From Suilimivivens sp009774465 (lineage in GTDB: Bacteria; Bacillota; Clostridia; Lachnospirales; Lachnospiraceae): 64,000 nt of DNA. The stretch spans positions 37,583 through 101,582 of the forward strand of contig CANDAE010000013.1 of the NCBI GenBank assembly GCA_947382645.1. The letters are read 5' to 3'. A program made the translations under genes and the position numbers. Of this stretch, positions 40,830-50,306 are shown one piece after another; position 1 is the first letter of the stretch, and each line of letters begins with the position of its first letter. Under the pieces are notes generated by a model. It was not told the DNA's origin and ran no database searches. It was given only the letters and a program-made list of their open reading frames with translations.

Positions 40830-42248
40830 TCACAAAATTAACATCTTATCACTTCTGAGAATCTTCCTTAAACTGGCCACATTTATCTCTCCCACCCCTG
40901 TTTTCTCTTCGCTGCAGACCGCTGCCGCAGTTCCTGCCGCCTGCCCTGTCTGAATACAGGTTCCCTGGATTCTGGTGCTGGCATGTGCAATATGATCTAC
41001 TGATATACAACGCCCGCATACCAGCAGATTTTTCAATTGTCCTGAAACAAGACAGTCATAAGGTACTCCAAAGCAGGCCCCCTTTAAATCACCGCCAATT
41101 GCCTTACGCTTTCCATAGGGATCATGGATATCAATCATATAAGAGGCATAGGCAATATCCTCCCTGCCTGTCTTACATCTGATTGCATCCAGTCCTTTCA
41201 GAACCTTTTTCCCCTTAAGTCTCCTGCTTTCTCTAATACCAAGAGATACCGAACATTCCATAAAATATGCATTTTCAAATCCCGGCACAAATCGTTTCAG
41301 GAAATCCGTCAGATACAAAACCTGAAGCTGTGTCACCCTTTCCGCCTCTGAAACAGCCTGCGTATTTTCTACATCCACCTGCAGCACTCTGGACATATTT
41401 ACCACTACTTCGCCTTTCCTGGTTCCTAAATAGAACAAAATCCTCCCCTGGGGCAGCGGAATTAAATTTTCATTTTTTTCAAAACCGGAACTTCCCGCAT
41501 AAGGCAGCGCCATAAACTCTTCCTTTGTAATGCCAAGGTCTTCATAAGTTAAAAGCCTGTTACAATATTTTTCTCCCTTTGCAATATCCACCCCGCCCAT
41601 AAGAAACATTGCCGAGGCAGGCTGCACAGCCCCCGGCTCTCCATAGGACGTAAGGGACTCTTCTTTCTCATAATGAATTTTATTGTAATCGGCTTCAAAA
41701 AGCTGCTCAAAGACATTTTCTTCGCTGCCTGTCACGTAATCAGCGCCTGCTGCCGCAAAAAGAGCTCCATCTCCCGTGGCGTCTATGAAAATTTCTGCTT
41801 CCACCGCAAGGATTCCCTGACCGGAAAGAAAAAAGGCTTTCTGTATTTTTTCCTCACACATTTGACATTGGCAAAGCTCTACATGGAACAAAAGCTTTAC
41901 ACCGGCATCCTGTAATTCTTTCATTAAAAGAAGCTGCAGAAGATGGGGATTTATAATTGTATTTCCATCCGCATTGGCATACTTTCTGTTCCATTGTTCA
42001 AGCTTTACCACCAGTTCCTCCAAAATACCGCCAAAGGATCTTCCGTCTCTGGTTTCTTTTGAGCCAAGAGGCGCCACACATCCCAGCACTGCGGCTCCTC
42101 CAAGGCATCCTTCCTTCTCACATAAAATTACCTTTTTCCCTTTTCTGGCAGCGGCAAGGGCTGCGCTGCACCCTGCAACGCCTCCGCCTGCCACACAGAT
42201 ATCTGCCTGATAGTTCTCCTTTATGAAAAGCGTAAGCTTATCCTGCAT
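40830..42248 (-). CDS. FAD-dependent oxidoreductase (PF12831-like)
   Basis: About 472 residues. The N-terminal dinucleotide fold has ADICVAGGGVAGCSAALAAA and VILCEKEGCLGGAA, a middle FIDATGDGALFAAAGADY and a C-terminal GRCISVDHIAHASTRIQGTC followed by the FAD-binding TGQAAGTAAA. This is the FAD_oxidored (PF12831) pattern of enzymes often placed in glycan- or carbohydrate-degradation loci. The ATG at 42248 overlaps the stop of the glycosidase gene by one base, with GAAAGGAG upstream, so the two are translationally coupled. The substrate is unknown; a sugar or cyclitol oxidation is plausible. Confidence 0.82.
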   Translation of the reverse strand: MQDKLTLFIKENYQADICVAGGGVAGCSAALAAARKGKKVILCEKEGCLGGAAVLGCVAPLGSKETRDGRSFGGILEELVVKLEQWNRKYANADGNTIINPHLLQLLLMKELQDAGVKLLFHVELCQCQMCEEKIQKAFFLSGQGILAVEAEIFIDATGDGALFAAAGADYVTGSEENVFEQLFEADYNKIHYEKEESLTSYGEPGAVQPASAMFLMGGVDIAKGEKYCNRLLTYEDLGITKEEFMALPYAGSSGFEKNENLIPLPQGRILFYLGTRKGEVVVNMSRVLQVDVENTQAVSEAERVTQLQVLYLTDFLKRFVPGFENAYFMECSVSLGIRESRRLKGKKVLKGLDAIRCKTGREDIAYASYMIDIHDPYGKRKAIGGDLKGACFGVPYDCLVSGQLKNLLVCGRCISVDHIAHASTRIQGTCIQTGQAAGTAAAVCSEEKTGVGEINVASLRKILRSDKMLIL

Positions 42249-44596
42249 TAATATTTCTCCTTTCCTTCCTGACAAAGCAGCCCGATTTTTTGTGCTGCCT
42301 TTAAATATTTCTCCATCTTCCAGGGAACTTCCCATGCTGCGTAATGATTTTCTCCTCGTATTCCCTTCCCCTGCCATACAATCTGTAAAAATCCGCCCTC
42401 TCTGCTTTCTTCCTCCGTCAGGGTTATATCCGCCAGCCTTACAGATGAATCCGCCAAAAGCAAAGCTTCACCTTCCAGCAAAAGCTTATCCATAAGAACA
42501 TCTCTGACCATAAAAGAAACATTCACATCCTCCGCCTTGTCATTCACACCAAAAAGTCCATAACGCTCCTCTTCCTTTTCTCCTATCATCAGACACACCT
42601 GATTTTGAGAACGCCTGATATAAAAATACGCCAGCTTCTTTTCAAAGTAATAATCCACCACTGCATCGGAAAACTGGGGACAGCCATCTAAAATATTCCA
42701 CCAGATGATTCCACTTTTCCCCCACTTTCCCATTCGGAAACGCTCTACAAAAAACTTCATTGCCTCCCCCTGAGAAATCTGGCTTAAAAGTGCAAATTCT
42801 TCCAGCGTATCAGGAATCAGTCCAAACAGCACCCTGATCTGATTCGCCATAAGGGGGATTCGATAGGCATCCGGTGCATCCTCCCTATCCTCTCTCGCAG
42901 ATGCATGTAAAATCCACTCTCCATTGCCCCAATAAGGCCAGAGCGCTTCCTGCGATATAAATTTTTTAATGGAAGAAACCGACGGACACCCATGATAGCC
43001 TGTTTCACTGGCAAAACATGCCGGACTTTTAGCATAAAAATCACTTTTAAAATAATCCCTCGGCCCCCAAAGATGGTTTTCCGGAAGATACCGCAGCTTT
43101 CCTTTTGCATATGCCTCCTCATCCACATAAGGAGAGCTGGGCAGATATGGCCTTATACCATCGTGCCTGCGCACTACTTCCCTGATCACTTTTCTGGTAA
43201 GAACATTTTCATTGGGGTTCCGGGTAAAACCGCCTGTCTGATTTTTTAAAAACTCATCACACTCATTATCCCCTGCCCACAGGGCAAGACAGGGATGCTG
43301 GCGCAGCCTTTTCACAACGCTTACTGCTTCTTTTTCTATTTCTTTGCAAAACGCCTCATTCTGAGGATAATATCCGCAGGCCATCATAAAATCCTGCCAT
43401 ACCAGAAAGCCTTTTTCATCACAAAGCTCATAAAATAAATCGTCTTCGTAATAACCTCCGCCCCAGCAGCGGATCATGTTACAGCCAATATCCTCCACAA
43501 GTGCAAGAGCCTGTGAAATCCTTTCTTTGCCTCTGGATGGAAAAGAACTTAAGGGCACCCAGTTTGTCCCCTTCACAAAAAGCCTTCTGTGATTCACAAT
43601 AAAAAGAAATTCCCCATTTCCCTCTTCATCAACCACACTCGTTTTTTTCAGCTCCACTGTCCGTATCCCAAACTTAAAATGCTTTTCATCTAAAACTTCC
43701 TCACCTCTAAGCAGCCTTACTCTTACCTGATAAAGATTCTGCTGCCCGCTTCCTGCCGGCCACCAAAGCAAAGGCTCTTTCAGATTAATAGACAGCTTTC
43801 CCATTTTGCTCCATATACGCTGCCTGCTGACAAATGTGCTTTCTCCACATTTGCCCTCAAGAAGAATAGACAGCTCTCTGGTGTCCAGCCTTCCAATCCG
43901 GGTGTCAAACCAGAGCTTAAGATCTGCACTGCTGTAATCTTCCGCCAGCTGGTCGGTCATCAAATAGCACTGGGTAATGGCAAATTCCTTTACCTGGCGG
44001 ATAAAACAGCTTCTCCAGATTCCCCCTGACAGAATTCTGGGAAAAATATCCCACCCCCACATAAAGCAGGATTTGCGGATGCAAAGACTGTCATAGTGAT
44101 ACCAGGAAGCCTGATACAGCATCTCTCCCTCCTGATCACGCATTTTTAATGCAGGCGGATAAATATGGACAAAAATCTCATTTTCCCCTTCATACAAATA
44201 TTTCATGGGAAATTCATGGGAGATGAACATATTATCTGTCTTTCCAATCAAAAAACCATTCAGATAAATCTCGCTCACCGTATCAATCCCCTCAAAGACA
44301 ATCTCCAGTGGATTCTTCATCTCTTCTAACGACAGCTCAAACTTTTTAGAATAAAATAAATGTATCATCTCCAATTCCTGGGCCTTTTTCAGGTTTTTTC
44401 CAAAAAATAAATCCGGTAAAAGGCCGGCTTTCTGCATATCCAGTTCAAAATTCCCTGGAACACATGCATCTATAATTAAAAATTTCTGATTTCTTGCCTC
44501 ACAAAGACATACCGGAATCTCATTATAATTTAAATCTTTATCTTCACAGATTCCCAGCTTCCATTCTCCATCCAATACTTTATTCCAATTTTCCAT
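42248..44596 (-). CDS. Glycoside hydrolase family 2, beta-mannosidase-like
   Basis: About 782 residues with the GH2 order: N-terminal sugar-binding jelly roll (ending near 185), immunoglobulin-like domain, then a TIM barrel. Characteristic segments are FMWGWDIFPRILSGGIWR, FVKGTNWVPLSSFPSR, and MIRCWGGGYYEDDLFYELCDEKG (given here in part). The acid/base Glu445 lies in LWAGDNECDEF and the probable nucleophile Glu531 in FASETGYHG, matching beta-mannosidases. There is no signal peptide, so it acts in the cytoplasm on an imported oligosaccharide. ATG 44596 has AAAGGA at 8 bases. It is between the sugar transporter genes and the oxidoreductase. Confidence 0.88.
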   Translation of the reverse strand: MENWNKVLDGEWKLGICEDKDLNYNEIPVCLCEARNQKFLIIDACVPGNFELDMQKAGLLPDLFFGKNLKKAQELEMIHLFYSKKFELSLEEMKNPLEIVFEGIDTVSEIYLNGFLIGKTDNMFISHEFPMKYLYEGENEIFVHIYPPALKMRDQEGEMLYQASWYHYDSLCIRKSCFMWGWDIFPRILSGGIWRSCFIRQVKEFAITQCYLMTDQLAEDYSSADLKLWFDTRIGRLDTRELSILLEGKCGESTFVSRQRIWSKMGKLSINLKEPLLWWPAGSGQQNLYQVRVRLLRGEEVLDEKHFKFGIRTVELKKTSVVDEEGNGEFLFIVNHRRLFVKGTNWVPLSSFPSRGKERISQALALVEDIGCNMIRCWGGGYYEDDLFYELCDEKGFLVWQDFMMACGYYPQNEAFCKEIEKEAVSVVKRLRQHPCLALWAGDNECDEFLKNQTGGFTRNPNENVLTRKVIREVVRRHDGIRPYLPSSPYVDEEAYAKGKLRYLPENHLWGPRDYFKSDFYAKSPACFASETGYHGCPSVSSIKKFISQEALWPYWGNGEWILHASAREDREDAPDAYRIPLMANQIRVLFGLIPDTLEEFALLSQISQGEAMKFFVERFRMGKWGKSGIIWWNILDGCPQFSDAVVDYYFEKKLAYFYIRRSQNQVCLMIGEKEEERYGLFGVNDKAEDVNVSFMVRDVLMDKLLLEGEALLLADSSVRLADITLTEEESREGGFLQIVWQGKGIRGENHYAAWEVPWKMEKYLKAAQKIGLLCQEGKEKY

Positions 44597-44651
44597 ACCC
44601 GTATTCCTTTTATCCTTTCTGTTCCAGTACTCTGTACTCAAAATTTCCGCT

Positions 44652-45479
44652 TTACTGCTTCACACCTGAAAGCGCAATACTCTGTACAATATATTTCTGT
44701 AAAAATAAAAACAAAATCACAAGGGGAACTGCACTCAGCACCGCCACTGCCATTCTCGGTCCATAATAAATATCCGTCTGAGACGCATTAAACAAAGATA
44801 CGCCTACAGAAATCACCTGCTTGGCCTGACTTCTTATTACCACTAAAGGCCATAGATAGGAATTCCAGTTTGCAATAATCTGCAAAATAGCCAATGTTGA
44901 TATAACCGGTTTCGCCAGAGGCAGAATAATACGGAAAAAAACCTTCCATTCTCCCGCTCCATCCATCAGCGCCGATTCGCGTAAGGAATCCGGAATGGCT
45001 GCAATATTGCTTCTGGCAAAGAAAATACCATACACATAAGCGAAATTCCCCAAAATTAAAGGCCAATATGTGTTTAGAAGTCCCCACGACTTATACTGTA
45101 GATATAAGGGTATCATTCTTGCCTCAAAAGGAAGCATCATGACGCTTAAAAGAATAATGTACCACAACTTTTTTCCCGGAAAACTTCCCTTTGCAAAAGC
45201 GTATCCGCACAGGAGCGCTGTAAATACGGAAATAACCGTATTTACTACTGTAATCAAAACCGTGTTTTTATAATATTGAATCAGGTCAATGGTCTTCGCC
45301 GCCATCTCATAATTAAACAGGGAAACCTCATGGGGAAAAAGGGAAAAGTCCGGCAGGGCCATTGTTGATGTCCTGTCAAAGCTTAAAACCACTGCCCACC
45401 AGAGGGGTGTAAGCAAAATAACTAGAATAATCAATAAAATAACTACTGTAATCCACTTTCTTCTTTTTACCGCTTTCAT
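44652..45479 (-). CDS. Sugar ABC transporter permease (MalG type)
   Basis: 275 residues with six membrane segments. The EAA loop (ESALMDGAGEWKVFFRIILPLAKP) contacts the ATPase, and the N-terminal segment TVVILLIILVILLTPLWW is typical of CUT1 MalG-type permeases. It partners with the permease encoded upstream and the binding protein. The locus has no ATPase gene, so a shared MsmK-like ATPase is probably used. Confidence 0.92.
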   Translation of the reverse strand: MKAVKRRKWITVVILLIILVILLTPLWWAVVLSFDRTSTMALPDFSLFPHEVSLFNYEMAAKTIDLIQYYKNTVLITVVNTVISVFTALLCGYAFAKGSFPGKKLWYIILLSVMMLPFEARMIPLYLQYKSWGLLNTYWPLILGNFAYVYGIFFARSNIAAIPDSLRESALMDGAGEWKVFFRIILPLAKPVISTLAILQIIANWNSYLWPLVVIRSQAKQVISVGVSLFNASQTDIYYGPRMAVAVLSAVPLVILFLFLQKYIVQSIALSGVKQ

Positions 45480-45497
45480 CTGCCACCTCTCCTTTTA

Positions 45498-46400
45498 TCA
45501 CTTTTCATCTTTAAAGAACCCTGTCAGCGCAGTGCTTATCATTGTAAAAATAAAGGTCACTCCAAACAGCACCATAGCCCCCGCCGAAGAAATGCCATAT
45601 TCCAGCTTTTCAAAGCTATACTGGTAAATATACATCATAATCGTCTGCAAAGAACCGGCCGGCACACCGGAAGCATTATTTCCCCCTAAAATAAACAGGT
45701 CCGTAAATCTTGCAAGACCGCTGATCATGCCTGTGGTAAACAAAAACACAAAACAGCTCCTCATATTGGGAATCGTAATATACAGACAGCGTGCAAGTGC
45801 TCCGGCGCCATCAATTGAGGCCGCATCATAAATTTCTTCCGGTATTCCCTGCAGACTTGCCAGATTAATCAGCATGGAGTATCCCAAATTAGACCACAAA
45901 TAAATGAGCGTTGCCCCGGCCTTGGCATACGCCGCATCTGAAAGCCAGCCAATAGAAATGTCCTGATGCAGCAAAAAAGACAAAAAGTTATTAAACAGCC
46001 CGTCATTTGCTTTAAACACCACCTGGAGAATCATAACCACACTGACTCCTGTTATAATATTGGGCAGATAGAATCCGACTCTGAAAAATCCCTGCAGCTT
46101 TCCTTTTCCGATTCCATTAATTAAAACAGCCAGGAGAAAACCTGCCGGAATCGTGCAAAGCCCTAAAGCCGCAATAATAAATGTGTTGCCCAGCGCTTTT
46201 ATAAAAGAAGACTGCCCGATTAAAAGCTGGTAATTTTTAAGTCCCGTAAAATGCTCTCCGTATCCCATTACCGATACGTCAAACATACTGTAACGAATCG
46301 TTGTCAGCATCGGATAATATACCAGTATCAGCACTGTCAGTAACGAAACCGCTATAAAAGAGTACCATTCCAGAGTCTTTTTCCATCTGCGTTTTTTCAT
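45498..46400 (-). CDS. Sugar ABC transporter permease (MalF type)
   Basis: 300 residues, six membrane segments. The N-terminal helix (YSFIAVSLLTVLILVYYPML) and FTGLKNYQLLI are typical of CUT1 MalF/UgpA-type permeases, and the EAA loop reads YDAASIDGAGALARCLYITIPNM. It lies between the binding-protein gene and the second permease gene with short gaps, as in standard oligosaccharide transporters. Confidence 0.92.
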   Translation of the reverse strand: MKKRRWKKTLEWYSFIAVSLLTVLILVYYPMLTTIRYSMFDVSVMGYGEHFTGLKNYQLLIGQSSFIKALGNTFIIAALGLCTIPAGFLLAVLINGIGKGKLQGFFRVGFYLPNIITGVSVVMILQVVFKANDGLFNNFLSFLLHQDISIGWLSDAAYAKAGATLIYLWSNLGYSMLINLASLQGIPEEIYDAASIDGAGALARCLYITIPNMRSCFVFLFTTGMISGLARFTDLFILGGNNASGVPAGSLQTIMMYIYQYSFEKLEYGISSAGAMVLFGVTFIFTMISTALTGFFKDEK

Positions 46401-46419
46401 AACTACATCTTTTCCTTTC

Positions 46420-47898
46420 CTACTCTAATGTGGCAAAATACTCATCTACTGCCTTCTGGGTATTATCCACCGCCTGCTCTACGGAAATACTTCCCTTTAT
46501 CATCTCCCGCAGTTCACTGCTTAAATAAGAGCCCATTGCTCCAAAATTAACATTATCATAATAGGTGTTGGTGGTACTGTTATAATCAGAAGGGAGCTGC
46601 TCCAATACCTGCTGTAATAAAGCATCATTCTCTCCAATCTGCTGTTTCAAAATTTCCATTCCCTGAACGGTATTTACAATTCCGCCATTATCAATCATAT
46701 ATGCAATTGCAACATCATCAGTAAGCATAAATTTAATAAATTCCCAGGCCCATTCTTTGTTTTCACTGTCCTTTGAAATTGCAAAGTTATTATCCCCCAA
46801 ATACAGGCTGGGGCATCCTTTAAACTGTCCTTCTTCGATTACCGGCAGCGGCAGAAATACAAACCTTTCTTCCTCTCCCAGCTCCTTTGCTGTCTGCAGG
46901 TCCCGAAGAAAGTTCTCCGTCCAGCTCATGGCAACGTTGTTCTCACTGCGGATCACCAAATTTCCCTCCACACCTTCCACATTATCCGGACTGCAGTACT
47001 GTGCCAGATCATTGATGGTCCGGTAAACTTTTGTTACGCTTTCTGTCTGGAAATTAACCGTACTTTCCTTTGCTGTGCTTCCATAAGAAATTATCCCTGC
47101 ATCATAGGCGGATGCAATAATCAGATGATTTTTAATCATTCCAGTCCCACCGGTATTTGGAAGCAGAAATCCATAAGTATTCTCGCCGGTTACAGGATCT
47201 GTTCCCGTCAACTGTCCTGCAAGAGACACTACATCACTCCAAGTCCAATCTGCGTCCGGAAGAGGCACTCCATAGTCATCAAAAATCTTTTTATCCAGTA
47301 TCATAAAACCGGGATTTACTATGTTTGGAATTGACGTAATTCTGGGGTTGTCCAATGTACTTCCTTCCATCTCATCCGTATTATACCTGGGGATGCTGTA
47401 AAGCAGTTCAAGAAAATCCGGATCTTTCTCAATATAACTGTCTAATGGCTCGCACAGTACGGGAAGCAGTCCGCCATGACAAATAATGTCCACGCCTCCT
47501 CCAAGCACTGCCGCCTGTATTGCTGCCCTCCAGTCTGACCAGCCGATTCCCTCAATATTTAAAGTAACATTGGGGTGAAGCTCCTCCCAGCGCTCTACCA
47601 CTACCTGATACCCCTGCGTTATGTTTCCTGTCACCGGATTAACCGCTCCTGTTTCCCCACTGCTTGAAAATATACTGGGCCCATAAACGGTAAGCGTAAC
47701 CGGCGTCTCTTCATCCAAACCGCCTTCTGCTTCCTGAATCGGCAATTCTCCATCCTGCATATTTTCTACCTGGCTTTCTTCTTCATCTGCTATCTGGCTG
47801 CTTTCAGGAAGTGCTTCATTTCCGCCTTTGCCACAGCCGGCTGCTGAAAACACAAGTACAGCCGCACATAGTAATGCTGATAATTTTTTTCCATTCAT
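46420..47898 (-). CDS. Sugar ABC transporter, extracellular binding lipoprotein
   Basis: 492 residues. A signal peptide with lipobox (FSAAGCGKGG) is followed by an acidic linker and a family 1 solute-binding protein (VVERWEELHPNVTLNIEGIGWSDW ..., SWTENFLRDL, FAISKDSENKEWAWEFIKFML). It is lipid-anchored and captures an oligosaccharide for the two permeases encoded downstream. The GH2 enzyme in the same operon suggests a beta-mannoside or related glycoside as cargo. Confidence 0.92.
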   Translation of the reverse strand: MNGKKLSALLCAAVLVFSAAGCGKGGNEALPESSQIADEEESQVENMQDGELPIQEAEGGLDEETPVTLTVYGPSIFSSSGETGAVNPVTGNITQGYQVVVERWEELHPNVTLNIEGIGWSDWRAAIQAAVLGGGVDIICHGGLLPVLCEPLDSYIEKDPDFLELLYSIPRYNTDEMEGSTLDNPRITSIPNIVNPGFMILDKKIFDDYGVPLPDADWTWSDVVSLAGQLTGTDPVTGENTYGFLLPNTGGTGMIKNHLIIASAYDAGIISYGSTAKESTVNFQTESVTKVYRTINDLAQYCSPDNVEGVEGNLVIRSENNVAMSWTENFLRDLQTAKELGEEERFVFLPLPVIEEGQFKGCPSLYLGDNNFAISKDSENKEWAWEFIKFMLTDDVAIAYMIDNGGIVNTVQGMEILKQQIGENDALLQQVLEQLPSDYNSTTNTYYDNVNFGAMGSYLSSELREMIKGSISVEQAVDNTQKAVDEYFATLE

Positions 47899-47944
47899 TT
47901 CTCATTCTCCTTCCAATTTCATTTTCAAAGTAATACCTCAAAGT

Positions 47945-48820
47945 TTACCCGTAAGAGGCTACTCCCAACGCTGCCATATCACCCAGCTGCTCTCCCAACT
48001 GTGAGGGAACAATTCTGGCACTTTCCAGATTTGCCTGCAAAGCCTCTTTTTTCAATACCTTCTGCATAGAAGGTTCCATAAACTCTCTGGCACGGGTATA
48101 AATACTACCAATAATAACCACTTCCGGATTTAAAAGATCCAGTAATACTGCAACTCCTTTTCCCAGATCTTCCCCAATCTTTTCAAACAGCCTGATTGCT
48201 GCCTGATCCCCTGCAAGAGCCTTCTCATGCAGTACCCTGGCATCTCCCAGGCCATATTGTGCAATGCCTCCACCGCTGCAATATCCCTCAAAAGAACCTT
48301 CCTTTCCGTAACCGATGTGGCCTTTTTCATAAATCCGCATATGTCCAATCTCACCGGCCATATTGCAGGTTCCGGAATACAATCCGCCATTTAAAATAAG
48401 CCCTGCTCCCATTCCTGTACCAAATGTAAGAAAGATTACATTCCGGCATCCTCTGCCTGCTCCATATTTCCACTCTGCAATAGCACACGCATCCGCATCA
48501 TTTTTCAAATAAACCGGCACATGAAACTGTTTCGTCAGAAGCTGTGTAATTGGAATTCTGTCCCATCCCTGCAGATTAGGGGGCGAAAGAATTACTCCCT
48601 CCTTATCATCCAGCGGCCCTCCACAACTTATGCCAATAGCCTTTACTTCCGGTTCCATAAAACTTTCCGTAAATTTCATCATCTGGCTTAGCGTTTCTGT
48701 CACTGTGGTGGTCTTAAACTTTATTTTACCCAGAATATGCGCATTTTCATCTCCAAGTACCACTGCACATTTGGTACCTCCGATATCGATTCCTATGAAC
48801 CTCTCTCCCACTTTTTTCAC
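47945..48820 (-). CDS. ROK-family sugar kinase
   Basis: 291 residues. The phosphate-binding GIDIGGTKCAVVLGD, the sugar-binding NDADACAIAEW, and TFGTGMGAGLILNGGLYSG identify a ROK kinase, probably phosphorylating a hexose released by the GH2 enzyme. The usual CxCGxxGCxE zinc motif is replaced by GYGKEGSFEGYCSGGG, which occurs in a known ROK subgroup, so zinc binding is doubtful. First gene of the minus-strand operon, 46 bases upstream of the binding-protein gene, divergent from the ROK repressor. Confidence 0.88.
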   Translation of the reverse strand: MKKVGERFIGIDIGGTKCAVVLGDENAHILGKIKFKTTTVTETLSQMMKFTESFMEPEVKAIGISCGGPLDDKEGVILSPPNLQGWDRIPITQLLTKQFHVPVYLKNDADACAIAEWKYGAGRGCRNVIFLTFGTGMGAGLILNGGLYSGTCNMAGEIGHMRIYEKGHIGYGKEGSFEGYCSGGGIAQYGLGDARVLHEKALAGDQAAIRLFEKIGEDLGKGVAVLLDLLNPEVVIIGSIYTRAREFMEPSMQKVLKKEALQANLESARIVPSQLGEQLGDMAALGVASYG

Positions 48821-49000
48821 CTCCTCTGCTTCATTCCCTGAGGTTCTCTAAATCTTTTTGTATATATTATTTATTTATATCCTATCCCAATTATTTATTT
48901 TATTCAATTTAGTTCAAATTCTTTTAGTTTTTTGTGTATTTTTTACAATCAATTTTCTCTCTGCAGTCTTGTAATTTTCTTTTTTCGCTTTGATTAGTAT

Positions 49001-49030
49001 ATTTAAATAAATTAGATTTACTAATTGCTT
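49001..49030. promoter_or_regulatory. Probable ROK-repressor operator
   Basis: AATTAG (49010-49015) and CTAATT (49021-49026) flank ATTTA in an AT-rich divergent promoter region. TTAG-n-CTAA dyads resemble operators of XylR/NagC-type ROK repressors. The nearby GATTAG at 48991-48996 adds a further half-site. The operator would let the repressor control both its own gene and the kinase/transporter operon. Confidence 0.45.
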
Positions 49031-49096
49031 GTTTTCCTGACCAAATCATTCTATAATCAATCTGTAAAGTACTTAAAATTTTTGTGAGGTGAATTC

Positions 49097-50302
49097 ATGA
49101 AAATACCCGAAACTACTTCCGACTTAAGCAGTTCTATCGATATTATGCTTGTACACCTGATTGCAACTTCCAGGCGTCCTGTTTCCAGAACGGATCTGGC
49201 AAATATAACCGGCCTTAGTAAAATGGCTGTAGGTAATCATGTTTCCACTCTCCTTAAAAAGGGAATTCTTTCCCAGGAAGAATCCCGGGCAAATCCTAAT
49301 GGCAGTCTGGGACGTCATCCTGTCTATTTAAAACTTTCCTCCACTTCTCCCTGTATTTTAGGGGTTTTAATTAAGCGCAACTATTGCCAGGCTGTTCTTA
49401 CCAATATATCAGGAGAAATCATTGATATGGAAAAAATACTTTTTCCCCAGAGTTTGACTGCTGAAAGCCTGCTTGCTTTACTTTTTAAAATGACAGATTC
49501 CATAATTTCTCACTCACAAAGGCAGATTATCGGATGCGGCATCTCCTGCATAGGTCCTATCAACAATATCACCGGATGTATTTTAAACCCTCCCGATTTT
49601 TATGGAATTGAAAACCTTCCCATTGTGTCTGCCTTTGAAGAACACACCGGACTCTCCACTTATCTGGTCCAGGATGCAAATGCCGGCGGACTGGCGGAAA
49701 AGCTCTATGGAAGAGGGATTCCCTATGATGATTTTATGTACCTGCATATTGAAAACGGAATTGGCTTAAGTTTTATATTAAACGGCAGTCTTTTCACCGG
49801 CTTTTCGGGACAAAGCGGTGAGATTGGGCACACCTCTATTAATTTTAACGGTCCTAAATGCACTTGTGGAAATACCGGGTGTCTTGAATTATATGCAAAT
49901 TTAAATCAAATGCAGGATAAGATATCGCAGCTTCTGCCAATTTTTAAAGAATCTCCCTTTCATAAAATAAAAAATCCGGACTGGAATCAGATTTTAAGTC
50001 TTGCTTCAGACAAAGATCCTATTGCCATAGCTGCCCTGGATGAATTTTGCGGCTATCTTGCCCATGCCCTTGCCAATGTACTGACACTTCTGGACTTCTC
50101 TACGATTATCGTAGGATATAATTATGATCATGGCTCAGACATCATAGAAAAAATGCTTGGCACCAGGCTGCGCCATTTTCTCCGCTCCTCCTCGGAAGAC
50201 ATAAAAATACTTCACTCACAATTAGGCGGAAATGCGCCGCTTATCGGCTCTGCCGCCATTGTTGCAAATGAAGTTTTTCAGCAGCGTCTCTGGAAAATCT
50301 AA
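49097..50302 (+). CDS. ROK-family transcriptional repressor (NagC/XylR type)
   Basis: 401 residues. An N-terminal winged helix-turn-helix (about 14-75; SRTDLANITGLSKMAVGNHVSTL) is followed by a ROK sugar-sensing domain with GLAEKLYGRG and the zinc motif KCTCGNTGCLE. It should repress the divergent operon until a sugar or sugar phosphate binds. GTGAGGTGAATTC precedes the ATG. The zinc motif is intact here, unlike in the paired kinase. Confidence 0.92.
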   Translation: MKIPETTSDLSSSIDIMLVHLIATSRRPVSRTDLANITGLSKMAVGNHVSTLLKKGILSQEESRANPNGSLGRHPVYLKLSSTSPCILGVLIKRNYCQAVLTNISGEIIDMEKILFPQSLTAESLLALLFKMTDSIISHSQRQIIGCGISCIGPINNITGCILNPPDFYGIENLPIVSAFEEHTGLSTYLVQDANAGGLAEKLYGRGIPYDDFMYLHIENGIGLSFILNGSLFTGFSGQSGEIGHTSINFNGPKCTCGNTGCLELYANLNQMQDKISQLLPIFKESPFHKIKNPDWNQILSLASDKDPIAIAALDEFCGYLAHALANVLTLLDFSTIIVGYNYDHGSDIIEKMLGTRLRHFLRSSSEDIKILHSQLGGNAPLIGSAAIVANEVFQQRLWKI

Positions 50303-50306
50303 AAGA

